From assembly GCA_019058315.1 (NCBI GenBank), contig JAHPZH010000002.1:620001-684000 (forward strand): DNA of 64,000 nucleotides, given 5' to 3'. The notes beneath the pieces are model-generated. The model made no database searches, was not told where the DNA came from, and saw only the letters and a program-made list of their open reading frames with translations. This DNA is from Candidatus Helarchaeota archaeon. GTDB taxonomy: Archaea; Asgardarchaeota; Lokiarchaeia; Helarchaeales; RDOG01. This document shows, piece by piece, positions 1 to 11,800 of the stretch. Made by a program: the position numbers and the translations under genes. Within the stretch, counting starts at the first letter, position 1. Each line of letters begins with the position of its first letter.

Positions 1-1111
1 TATTCACTATAAATTTTATGAATCCATCAGTATTTACAGTTATATTCCAGCTTGTCCAACTTCCCGCATTTATTCGTTGAGTAGGATTTACTGAACCACC
101 TAAAATTTCAGTAGAAATATTATAAATTCCATTGGTTGTTAAGTTTAATAAAAAATAATCAGCAGTAAATAAATTATATTGTGGTATAACCTTGATTGAA
201 TTAGAATTATATGATTTATTGGCTAAATATTCAAAAATTTTTAATGCAAATTTAGAATTATTTCCTATTTTTATTCCAAATCCTCTATCTTTTCCAACTC
301 CATCATCTCCATTCCAAATAAATTCACTATCTGTTACACAAACCACTCTTCCCTCCCCATATTCATATTTCGCACCTACTGTTGCATTAGGGATTGGACT
401 TGAATAATTAGATGCATAAGCTATTGGAATTACGCCCTCTCCCATAGTTAAAGAAGCTGCTGCAAAGAAGGTTACATTATCTATATCAAAATATGAAGAA
501 TTGAAATTTATCCAATTAGGAGTTTTATAATAATAGGAATCAGTGACACTGTCATTATTAATTGACATATTAAAATTTACTAATAATTTATTTTGAAAAG
601 TAGCTAATCCCCATTCATTATCATGTTCACCAATAACTAAAACACCACCTCCTTGCTCTACAAACTGCATTATTAATGTTACTTCTTGGTCAGTATATGT
701 CTGATATTTAGCTACATTCAAAACAAGAATATCATCTTCTCTCAATGATGGGATTGTTTCGTTTAAGTAATTTGTGCTTGCACTGATTCTAAAATCATTA
801 TTCATTAACAATATTGTAAGATCTGAATATCCAATAAACCCTGTATCCCAAACGGACCAAACTTGATGGTGTGAGGTGTCAAAAACAATATTTACATCTG
901 AAAAATTCGATGTTTGATTTAAATCTAATGAATAAATTTTATTTTTTTGATTTGGGAGTTTATTAAACCCAAGAAAGAGATTTTTATTATATGAATTAGA
1001 AAGATGATAGAAATTAATTGGCATTAATAATAAGAATAAAGTCATCGAACCTAGAATAAAAAAAAATAGTTTAGCCAAAAAATTGGATTCCCTAATTCGT
1101 AATTTTAACAC
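1..1111 (-). CDS. Secreted protein with DUF4350/GATase-like domain, C-terminus beyond window
   Basis: The minus strand is open from about 1111 to the left edge, so this gene is cut off at its 3' end. Starts are possible at GTG 1111 (or TTG 1114) or at ATG 1045. The upstream start gives a basic N terminus followed by a hydrophobic stretch (FFFILGSMTLFLLLMP), a convincing signal peptide or anchor, so I prefer it. The mature part has alternating hydrophobic strands (LREDDILVLNVAKYQTYT, then FVEQGGGVLVIGEHDN). This resembles the class I amidotransferase-like fold of DUF4350/IFT52-type proteins, without an obvious nucleophile Cys in the visible part. Several NxS/T sequons fit a surface protein. 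It is divergent from the methyltransferase at 1294. The family call is tentative; that it is a real exported protein is well supported. Confidence 0.72.
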   Translation of the reverse strand, partial: MLKLRIRESNFLAKLFFFILGSMTLFLLLMPINFYHLSNSYNKNLFLGFNKLPNQKNKIYSLDLNQTSNFSDVNIVFDTSHHQVWSVWDTGFIGYSDLTILLMNNDFRISASTNYLNETIPSLREDDILVLNVAKYQTYTDQEVTLIMQFVEQGGGVLVIGEHDNEWGLATFQNKLLVNFNMSINNDSVTDSYYYKTPNWINFNSSYFDIDNVTFFAAASLTMGEGVIPIAYASNYSSPIPNATVGAKYEYGEGRVVCVTDSEFIWNGDDGVGKDRGFGIKIGNNSKFALKIFEYLANKSYNSNSIKVIPQYNLFTADYFLLNLTTNGIYNISTEILGGSVNPTQRINAGSWTSWNITVNTDGFIKFIVN

Positions 1112-1293
1112 CAATTGAATTTAATCAAATTTTACGTGATTATATTATTTCAAAATTTAGATATATTTTTCTTTCTTTTTTTAAAGGAACATCATGATTT
1201 ATCAAAACTAAAGCTAAATATTCACATTTAAGAAATAATATAATAATTTTCAATATACCCATTAAATTAAATGTCGATTTCGGTGATTTCTAT

Positions 1294-2001
1294 TTGGTAC
1301 TAGATATAGTCCAAAAAAGATGGAAAACTGCTATTAAAAAACAGTTTGGGAAAGGGTGGTTTCTAAATAAAAATAGGGTGGCATTTAAATTACGTTATAA
1401 AATGGTAAAGCAATTTTTATCCCAAAATAAACAAATAATTCTATTAGATATTGGAACTGCTGATGGTGAGATGTTATATAAACTAAATAATAACTCCCCT
1501 TTAAATATTTATTCTGTTGGTATTGAAATTTCTTCTGATTGTTTGAAATATGCTCGAATATTTTTTAATAAATCGAAAAAAAAACAAAATCTTAATTTTA
1601 TTAATGCTGACTCCGATTTTTTGCCTTTAAGAAATGAAATTTTTAATTTCATAATTGGAACCGCTTTAATCGAACACGTTCCTGATCCATATAAAACTAT
1701 CAAAGAAATTAAACGAGTTGGAATTAAAGGTTCTCGAATATTATTAACAACCCCAAATCCCTTATATCAACCATTATATAAATTATTAGCAAAATTAAAA
1801 TTAAAATATAAAGAGGGTAGATTTAACAACTTTCAAAAACTATCAAGTCTAAAGAATATATTTAAAAAATTAAAATTAAAGATTTCTTATAGTTCTGGTT
1901 TTTCGGCTATTTCTTCTATTATTGATAAAATTTTATCCAAAATTTCTTTTAGAGGATATCATATTTTAATTAATCAAGTAATAATTGGAGAAAAAAAGTA
2001 G
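1294..2001 (+). CDS. Class I SAM-dependent methyltransferase
   Basis: A 235-residue protein with the Rossmann methyltransferase layout. Motif I (ILLDIGTADGEML) lies near residues 49-61, the acidic end of strand 2 (VGIEIS) near 80, and a later motif (IIGTALIEHVPDPYKTIKEI) fits the Methyltransf_11/UbiG group. The substrate cannot be inferred. The C-terminal third is very Lys-rich and basic, which could suit a lipid, glycan or nucleic-acid substrate. The first usable start is TTG at 1294; the ATG at 1271 is in another frame and closes quickly. It stands alone, convergent with the GTPase gene at 2027-2512. The enzyme class is secure, the role unknown. Confidence 0.8.
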   Translation: MVLDIVQKRWKTAIKKQFGKGWFLNKNRVAFKLRYKMVKQFLSQNKQIILLDIGTADGEMLYKLNNNSPLNIYSVGIEISSDCLKYARIFFNKSKKKQNLNFINADSDFLPLRNEIFNFIIGTALIEHVPDPYKTIKEIKRVGIKGSRILLTTPNPLYQPLYKLLAKLKLKYKEGRFNNFQKLSSLKNIFKKLKLKISYSSGFSAISSIIDKILSKISFRGYHILINQVIIGEKK

Positions 2002-2026
2002 TAATTAACTGATTCAATAATTGAAT

Positions 2027-2512
2027 CTATTTTATAAATTCATTTAAAAAACCAACAAGTGCTTCTCTATGTTCAGGCATTATTGCACTTATTCCAATAG
2101 TTGGGAGGTCAAAAAATTTCATTGCTGCTGTGGGGTCCAGAGATTCTTCTAAATCTTGTTTATTCGCAATTACGCAGAATTCAGCATCTGGGGATAGTTC
2201 AGATAATTTATTAATTAGTTGTTTGCATGCAAGCATATTGCGAAATTTAGTAACTACAAATACAATTAAATTTGCATTTTGAACGAATGATGTATGCTTA
2301 CCTGAAGAAATTAATTCAGGTGTTGTAGATACTAATAATGCGTTATAGATATCGGTCGCAGTAGCTAATTGACCTTTTTTCATAACACTTTCAGGGATGT
2401 TCTTAGCCATAATTGGCAAACTCTTTAATTCTAACAATAAATTAATAATAGTTCTTTTCCCAACCCCTGGATTTCCGATAAAAACAACTTTTAAATTTAT
2501 TTCTTCAGACAT
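2027..2512 (-). CDS. Ras-superfamily-like small GTPase, degenerate
   Basis: A 161-residue protein of small GTPase size. A P-loop (GNPGVGKRT, residues 13-21) follows strand 1, the G4 motif NKQD is at 117-120, and a G5-like GISA at 140-143. Two canonical features are missing. The residue after GK in the P-loop is Arg rather than Ser/Thr (Thr follows one later), and the G3 DxxG switch II motif is absent: the equivalent place reads VSTTPE at 61-66. Mg2+ coordination and hydrolysis are therefore probably altered, while guanine recognition through NKQD looks intact. Asgard archaea are known for many small GTPases, some degenerate. The start ATG has a TTT/CCC-rich leader and no clear Shine-Dalgarno. 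It could be a nucleotide-binding scaffold or a slow switch. Confidence 0.75.
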   Translation of the reverse strand: MSEEINLKVVFIGNPGVGKRTIINLLLELKSLPIMAKNIPESVMKKGQLATATDIYNALLVSTTPELISSGKHTSFVQNANLIVFVVTKFRNMLACKQLINKLSELSPDAEFCVIANKQDLEESLDPTAAMKFFDLPTIGISAIMPEHREALVGFLNEFIK

Positions 2513-2873
2513 TTTTTTCCCTCTTTGTTAAATTTTGATAAATAAAAAATCTAATAATCTTTGTTAAACTTTTCTTTATACCTTTTTTTTGTAAAAATAA
2601 TCTTTAAAAATCAATATTTTTGTATAATTCGAATTTTAAAATATTATCTGAATATGGTAACATGTCAACATATCCCGTCATGAAGTAGAAATATATAATC
2701 AAAAATAAGCAATTTGTAATAAGAGTCGATAATTACGCCTTTACATTTTTAATAATAAGTGCGTTTCTATCGAATTCTTTATATTTTATAATAAAATTAA
2801 TAAAAAATAAAAAAAATCTATTAAAATCTATCAATAAATAAACTAGTTTTTACTAATATACGGAGATTTTAAG
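2513..2873. other. Intergenic region between divergent genes
   Basis: About 360 AT-rich bases separate the GTPase start (2512, minus) from the giant protein start (2874, plus). No ORF, tRNA or strong hairpin is visible. A TATA-like run (ttatattttataataaa) near 2778-2795 could serve the giant gene, and agatttta just before ATG 2874 gives only a weak ribosome site. This is presumably a divergent promoter region. Confidence 0.5.
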
Positions 2874-5800
2874 ATGGCAAGTTTTATTCGCAAAAATTGG
2901 CTTAGAACTATTGTAATTATTGGACTTTTCGCTGCAGCTGGTGCTGCACCAACTATAATTGAACAACAAATGTTACCATTGGTCCAATTATCCGGTTTAG
3001 TTACTGATTACTATAACCCCCTTTCAGGGGATTTAAATATCGAAGATATTATTAATAATATTGTATCAATAAACGTTCTAGCAACAAGTGCTACTCAAAC
3101 TACTCTTTTAATTACGACTTATATCGTGAACCAACCTTATAATTTCTATCCAATGAAAATTCCTGCGCTAGATCTGGATTTATACTACAGGGCAGGTCGT
3201 CCATATGACAGTGAAAAGCAAATCATTCAGCAATTTAAAGCTGATCCTAATTTTGGTAGTTTAAAGGAGCCTATTTATGATCCTTTAAGCTATTCATGGG
3301 TTCGTACAATGAACATAATAATACCAAATGAAGTCAATATCCCAGTAGGAACACCTGGTCTTGTTAATGTATTGATAACAATGTATACTAATGGTCAAGA
3401 TGAGAACGCATTATCCCAAATGATTAGTACTATAATTAGAGAAGAAAAAATCCCTTCACAAAGACTTTTTGCAAGTGGAAATGTTTTCTTTATGGGAGTT
3501 CCTGTTCCTATATCCCTTGAAATCCCAGAATTCGCAATGCCTACTTCTGATGAAGAAGGTGCAGGTTTAACTGATTTGCTCTCTACATTTTTCTTAGATA
3601 TGGTTCCTGAAACAGATGATTTGGACTTTTTCCATTTAGCGGATATAAGGAATTATGATGATCAAAACAGAAATTTTTATCGTGACTGGAATGATACTAT
3701 TCTAAATGGATTAAAAGATGAAGGAGAAAATTTCACAGAGCCGCTTCTTGAAAACGGAACAATATCAGCTACTGCATTTTTAAGATTGACAGACAAATTG
3801 TCTATTGGCGGAGGGTCTGTCGAAATACCATCCTCCCCTTGGAATGTACAAGAAGGTCAAAATCAAACTACTGGTCTTCTAAATTATGGTGATTTAAGTT
3901 ATTGGGATTCAGAAAACATATTTGGTGAGACCAGATATACACCAAAAACAGAAATTGAAAATACTGTTTGGGGAACTGCTGAGCAACAACTTCTATTATA
4001 TGTTCCTGGTAGCCTCGCTGAGAGAATGAATCAGCCTAATTGGAGGAACCGTATTATAGGAGCAATTGGGTTCAATCGAAGTCAGTCAATGTCTCTAGAG
4101 AGTAGAGGCTCTTCCGTACCACTTCTTCTAAGTGCAGACATTAAAATTACAGGAGACGCCAGACCAAATGCAAATTTTACATCAGGAGATGCAATTAATA
4201 CTTTTATTCCACAACTAATAGATTATGGAAACGTTTCATTAGGAATTGTGGGAAATATAAAGGTGAAACTAGGTGAAATGCCACTTAGTTTAACTATTAA
4301 ATTAGAATTAGAACAAGATACCTCAAGTCTTTTGGGTGGAAGTTCGTCCAGTGTTGGAGCCTCGGGTCTTAGTGCCCTTCAGAATGGCGGTACAAGTACC
4401 TCAAGTATATTTGATATGATATTTGGGTATTTCAGTTTGAATAATATACTATTTAATGGGCTTGCTATGGATGTTTACAATAAAATCATGCAAGTAAACT
4501 CAACACTCGGTTTGGATTTATTCTTCCCTTACGGAATATACTTCCCTGATACCCCCGAAGAGGCAGAACAATTTCTAAGTTTGCAAGGTGGTCCAATCCA
4601 AATTTTCAATCAGTCAAAACCTGGAGAATGGGGATATTTAAATCAAACTTTTCCCTATAATAAGCCTGATGTAGTAATTAATGAGGATTTCGAAAGTTAT
4701 ACTGATGATAACGCGTGGCAAACAACTTCTCGATGGACAATTTACAATGAATCTGGTTCAGATATAACACTAGATTTATTCTCTGGAAAGTTAGGCTCCA
4801 GAGGGCTGATATATAATTCTGATGGTTCAGCAGATTGTCATATTGAAAACAGCTTTTCACAACAATTAGGTATATCCGGATTTTATTTTGATGTTAAAAT
4901 TAATACAACTCAAGGAGAATTCACCGCACTCCTACATAATAGTTCATCACCTATTATGAACTTAACAATTGATAGTCTTGGTAATATAAAAGTAAATGGA
5001 TTACAGAGTGCAAGGATTAATAATAATACAGATTCTTGGTATAGAATCTTTGTAACAACAAATTCTGATCCAATTGGGACATTTGATGTTACAATCGCTG
5101 GTATTGTAAATGAAACTCACACTGGAACAGGGGCAGAATCTCAATTCTGGCTTCCAAATATTATAACATCTGGAGATATCATCACAATTTACGCAATTAA
5201 TGAACAAGATGCTGAAGTTTCATTTGATGGTAATGATGTTAAGAACAATTTTGCTGTCAATCAGACTTTAGATAACATCTATTATGTAATGATAAATGAA
5301 TCATTTGATGGAGATGGCACAACATCAGACTTTACATTTGCTAATATAGCAAATACAACTGGAGCAACTGATGCAATAGTAGAAGTATTAATGTATAACG
5401 CTACAAATTCTACTCAAAAACAAGTCTTTACACATACAGCTGGTGTTCCTTCTGCTGGATATGAATATACGAGAAGTTCACAACAGATTTTCCTTTATAA
5501 TGCAGGAGTACTTTATAATCCGCCTATTGGATTCAAAATTAACACTACATTCTATGTAGAGGAAGATAATTATGATGCAATAACTGGCAATACAGTTCTT
5601 AGATTTCTATATAATCCCCCAGCAGACAATGCTACTGTGACTATAAGCTTTCATACAATTGATCGTCCAGTCTTTACGTATACAACATCACCAAGTACTG
5701 GATATCAATATAGATGGAATCCTACTTATAATCGAGTTGATTTATATTTAGATGGTTCTGATTATCTACTACCACTAAATTATGAACTATTCATCGATTA

Positions 5801-8800
5801 TAATTTAGGAACGGTAGTAGACGACGGCTCTTTTATTAATAATTTTATCCCAACAAACCTTACCTTAATGATGAATGATTCCTATGGACCAATATATATT
5901 GATAACGTCATGTTTAGAAATGCAAAAACCCTAGAAGAAGCCCAAAAACAATGGTACCAAGATCATTTACTATTTAATTTAACAATAGAAACAGAAACCT
6001 TAAAAGATACATTTGCAAAAATTTTATCTGAAATTGGAAGTTACAGGAATGGTATGGGTATAGCGTATCACTTTAATAGCCGTTATTTAATAGGTGCATA
6101 TGGAACACCCCAAGTTGGTTATTATAGTCAAGTTCTTGCTAATTTAAATGATCAAGCTACAGGTTATCCGATTGGTACGATGCCTACTGGAAATGACACA
6201 ATTGATGCTCAAAGAGGGTTACCATTAGCAAAGGTGCCATTTGAGATTAAATTAGATGACTTAAGACTTAATATTAAAGAAATTTTTCCACAATTCGGTG
6301 ATGGTGCCTCAAGTCTGCTTAATTCCATTGGTATTAATCCAAGTTTAATATCATACCTCAATAAATCATTAGATGATTGGGGAGTACAAACTGGTAAAGG
6401 TAGTGGTGCTGGTAATACGGGAACTCTTGCAGACCTCTTATTATTCGATTTAAACCAATTTCTAAAAATTTTATATCAAGATGGACCAGCTAATGACTTA
6501 TTTGATTTTATGATTGATCAAGGTTTTCTTAACGAAACATATTCTGCATTAAATTTAACAGCTTTAGTAGATGGTGCCTTAAATTTGCTTGGAGCCGATG
6601 ATTTAATGAGTGGTGCTACAGGTGGAGAAGATAGTGAAGACTTGTTTACAATGCTTCCAGAGTTACTACAAGCAACAAACATAAATTTTGATGACATTCT
6701 TCCAGGTCTAATTGACTATTTAATTGAAAATATGTCATATGAAAATGGTGTAAAGCTTTTTGAATTACTTGATGTTGCACTGAGCTCTACAGGAACAGAA
6801 ACCGCAGATATAGCAACTGGAATTGATGATGAAAGCTGGTTTGTTCTTTTCGATAACCTAAAAGCGTTATTAAATATTATAGATCCTATGGAGCTTGCAT
6901 ATGTCGCTATTAATAACCCATTGCCATTTGTAGACTATCTGAATAGAAGTTCAATGCTCTCAGAATATACAGTCATGCCTTTAATTGAAAGTCTATTTTC
7001 AGAAATGGAAGGAGGAGAAGAATTTGATTGGGATAAATTATTACGAAATGCAGCTGGACTTATAGAAGGACTTCTTTTTGGAGTTGATATTCCAGATGGA
7101 ATTACGCAACCATGGGAAAATAAGGGCATTAATCTTTTCGCTATGTTACAAGCACCAGAAAGTATACAAGACTATGATCCATTTAGCAATCAGACAATAA
7201 CTCTTGAAGAAGCAAGAATGGCATTAGAAAATCTCTATAATACGGGAAAAGGACTGGAAATTCAACAAGTTGGTGAAGGAAATTATATTGCAGATACTCC
7301 ACCATACGATAATTTACGAGTAGTATCAACAGAGGCTTTGGCCCTTATGTTAGCTGGTTTTACAGCTGAAGATATCTATCAGTTGTTAGCAGATCTGGGA
7401 ATTTTAGATCTGACTCAACTAGGCAGCACTGGAGGTGATGATATGTTCTCTGGAATAAATGCATTACTGCCCATTTTGGGAATGCTTGTTCCTCCAGGTG
7501 AATGGATGTCTATTCTCAGAGAAATGGGAATCTGGAGCACTTGGGATGGCGACTGGGATATGATGGTTTATGTAGATATTTGGGGAATGATCACAATTCC
7601 AATTAATGTAGCTGCTTTGATGGGAAGATTAGTTAATCTAGAAAAACTCCTTGCAACTGGTATAATGGAAATCCTCCCTGACTTTCCTATAGGTGGTGGT
7701 CAGATAGATCTTTTTAATATTCAATTAAGCCTTAATGAAAATCAAAGTTATGGGAATCCTTATTTCTACCAAACTGGGTATGACACAAGTTCAACAAGTG
7801 ATTCTCAACGAACTGGACCTTGGAGACAAAAGACGACTGGTTTAACGACTTCTTGTGATAACTGGGGTTGGGTTCCCATGGGTTGGGATCCAGGTGGTCC
7901 TCAATATGGAAGTCCTTTAAAAAATTATTCTTCAGATACAGGTGATGATTATCCGAGAAGTGTGCTCTCAAAAGTAATTTCCAATTTACCTATCTCAATT
8001 GATCTCGATATTGATGAAATCGATATTCCTAGAACTGAAATCTTACGTTTTGGCATAATTTTTGGTGACATTGTTATAGATATCGAAATGACCTTACCTA
8101 TTGATTTAGCGGTTCGATTACGAATGGAAGGAAATCCTGCTTCAATGGTAAAAGAATTGGAAACCGCAGGTATGTCACCATATGGATTCTTAACACATCT
8201 TTATCCAAATCCAAACCAATGGATATATGATATGTTTGGAGATCTAGCTGGTGGCGGAGGCGGTGGTGGAACAACTAGTAACATGGATTATTTGGATAAA
8301 ATCTTTAACAATTTGGACTTATTTGTAGATGCACTATTTACAGCTGATACTGATCTTATGCATACTATGTCATTCTTACTAGATCCCGATTTTATGAAGG
8401 GTTCAAGGTTTTACTTAGATCCAAGCTATATGGTTTGGGATATTGTAAATAATGTAACTGGTCTCGAGGAAGAAAATCCCGCAAAATATACATTATATTG
8501 GGATTACGATTATCAAGCAAATGGATATGGCAACGTAACACAAAGACCTTACTTCGGTGATGGTGATGAGGTTCCGGATGAATATCCTTGGTATCGTTTC
8601 TTCTTACCAAGTTATAACCAACTTAATCCTCATCGTGGTCCTGGTACCTATTTGCAAGCTGATATTTATCGATATCCACTGATTCTTGATCAATATACTC
8701 CCCTTGGATATCCTGGTCAAGGATATTGGCTGAATACACCAGATGGCACTCCCGATGGAGTTCAACATTATTGGTACGATACTCCATATGCTTATATCAA

Positions 8801-11800
8801 TACTACTCCAAGTGCAAGCGATCCTTGGCCAAATGTTGACCCAGATGACTGGGCTAATCCTAATGGTAATACTGGATCAGGTTATTATCAATGGACTGTG
8901 GGTGGAACAACTTATTATTGGGGTGAAAATGCCCCAGCACATCCTGATAGAGCCGATTTCCCTTATGAACAAGTTCCATTAGTTGACATTGATATGGGTG
9001 ATTGGGCTACATATGCACCATTATATTATGGATGGGCCTCAAATCCGGCACATCCGGTCTATGCATCTGGTGAAGCAAATAATAATTTTGGTACAGCTCC
9101 AGTCCATACTTCAATACAAGATACTGATAGTTATGGTTATCCCGACATCTGGGCTAGCTTTGCTTTTGCTTTGGATCAAACAGATTATAGATTCGGATAT
9201 TGGGAGAAAAATACAACTGCGCATAGTGTAGATAACACACCTTATGACTACTTAAACTGTCTACCTTTCTGGACTTTATTAAGTTTAGGTGTTACACCAC
9301 ATTTAAGTGGTGCAATAGATTTCTTCGATATTCCTGGTATGATGACTGATGTAGCTCAAGTTGCTACAGCTAATCTTGGTTCTGATTATTGGCATAAATC
9401 GGAATATAATAGGACTTATAGATGGTTTGAACCACACTGGGATTATATTGATAACAAAGGTTTTGCATATGAAGATAATGTATCATTAGGAGTTGATGGT
9501 CTGGTTACCATGAATGGAGCAGCAACAGCCTTTACTTCATATGGAAATCCGGTATGGACTGATTATGGAAATGGAACTGTTAAGGTCTGGAATAATATTG
9601 AATATTATGGAGATCTTTATGACGTAGATTTAAATCCATTTGGTTTGCTTCAATGGATCTGGGATGGAGCATCGGATGTTTTCAAATTGAATGATACTGG
9701 AGGAATACCTAAATATGAGTCATATATGACGAAATACCTCGCACCTTATTCAACACCTAACTTAAAGGGAGCTTTAGAATGGTTAGCTGATAAAGGTTTT
9801 ACAATTGATCACATATTGAATATCCTACCAACACTTATTGAAGATTTAAGTTCTTCTGCTGCTGGATCAACAGATATGCTAACAGACATGCTTGGTACTG
9901 AAACAATAGTAAATTTTATCAAATCAATGGAAGATTATTATAGAAGAGTTCCTGCTATAATAAATAGGACTGATTGGGCACTAAATCATGATCCAAACAG
10001 CCCAAATTACCTACTAGATATGGCCCAAAACCGAACTAGAGCAGCAGAGTTAATCCTTGAAGGATTAAGTGACTTTCCTGAGATTTTAGATATTAATCCT
10101 GCAAAAGCTGCAAGAGGAGCATTATCCTATTTAATGCCACGTGTAGCTGATATTTTTGGAACAGGTGGTGTTGGTGGTGAAGGCGGTACGGAAGAATTGT
10201 TAGACGGCTTAAACGACTTATTACACGATAGCGGTTTAGTGGACATAATTTTCGAAGATACAAGTAAAATAAGAAACCTTGCCTTAGACCTCTCAATTCA
10301 AAATACTATGTTGAATTTAACATTTATGGGTTGGAAGTTCATTGATATTCAATTAGACGATCTTGAAATTACCTTCAATTTAACCGAAATAGGAGAAGCT
10401 CTTGGTAATGAAGAAAGTGGCAATGGTGGTGGCGATTTTCCAATCGAATTACCACTTGATTTTGCGTCACCATTCCCATATATTGAGCTATCAACCTTTA
10501 ATGGACCATATGAGGTTACTTTTCAAGCATTAAATGCATCAAGTAGTCCAAATCCGGCTGAAATTGCAGGCGTTGACGTCTCATGGGGTCAAGTCTATTA
10601 TTGGGCAGATCCAGACGACCCATCTATAAATACATATTACTTCAATGTTACAATGTACGACTCTCCATTATCTGGCTGGTACAATGAGTCACTATTACCC
10701 GATATTCCACCGAACGCAAAGTTGTATATCCATAATGTATCCGATTTTGATCTTACACATACTAACGCTACTGGTCATGTCACTTTCTATGGTAATATTG
10801 GAGAAGATAATTTTGGTTGGGTTGATCCTTATGTCTATGTCCATGTCGAACCAATTGATTTACCTAACTTATTCTATTACTGGTGGAATGTAACAACAAT
10901 CTCAACTCAATTGACTTTAGGTGGTCATCAAGAAATTCAAAAGGCACGTTGGGTCACACCAAGAAGTGATGGTAAAGTTCCAAATATTGTTATACAAACT
11001 GCAACACCTTTCGACTCATACGTCACTGATATAGATAATGATGGTTTATCTGAAATCTTTGCTAGAGTCGAAATTGATAATAATACAATGTCAGATGTTC
11101 AAAAGATATTCTTTATGCCAAATGGTACTATAGATACTATAAATGTATCACATGCACTAGGATATGATATAGATCTTTGGGCTGATAGTAATATAATTCA
11201 GAATGATACTTGGGATGTCGACGGACTTGGTGGACAAACTAAATATACATTCTCTGAAGAAGTGACCCCTGATGGCTCGAATATAGTTTATCCAGTTTCG
11301 CCCAAGCTTATTACTGGAATTCAAGTAAATTCTGGTACTTGGATTGATGACTCTTTAACTAAAGCACAAATATACTATTATGATATCGAAGATGAAGATC
11401 AAGATAATCCAATCTATCTATTAAACTGGGACATAAGAGAAAATCAGTATATGGGAAGTTATGGTGGATGGGTCGAGAACTTAACTGGTAGTAACCGTTT
11501 AAGTATGATATATCCCGATACGTCTCCTACACAGCCTGAGACTTTAAGTTGGACAGTATTTGGTCAACTACAAGCAAGTGCAAACGCATCTAGAGGTGTG
11601 ACATTAGTATATGATGAAACTACTTATGGTGGTCAACAATACACTAATTTATATAGAATATGTGATTTAGATCTATTTCTCACAAATGTAACAGGCGCTA
11701 ATAGACTTAAAACACTCACTAACCTTGAACTTTGGTATTATGATTATTATGTGCCTGAAGGAGATGGCTATGGTTCAAAGAAACAATCTCTAATCTATTC

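Noticed and set aside
8743..9231. Two plus-strand ORFs of about 80 residues within the giant gene
   Set aside because: They are hydrophobic, repetitive alternative-frame readings of the 3481-residue coding sequence, which has the motif-bearing frame.
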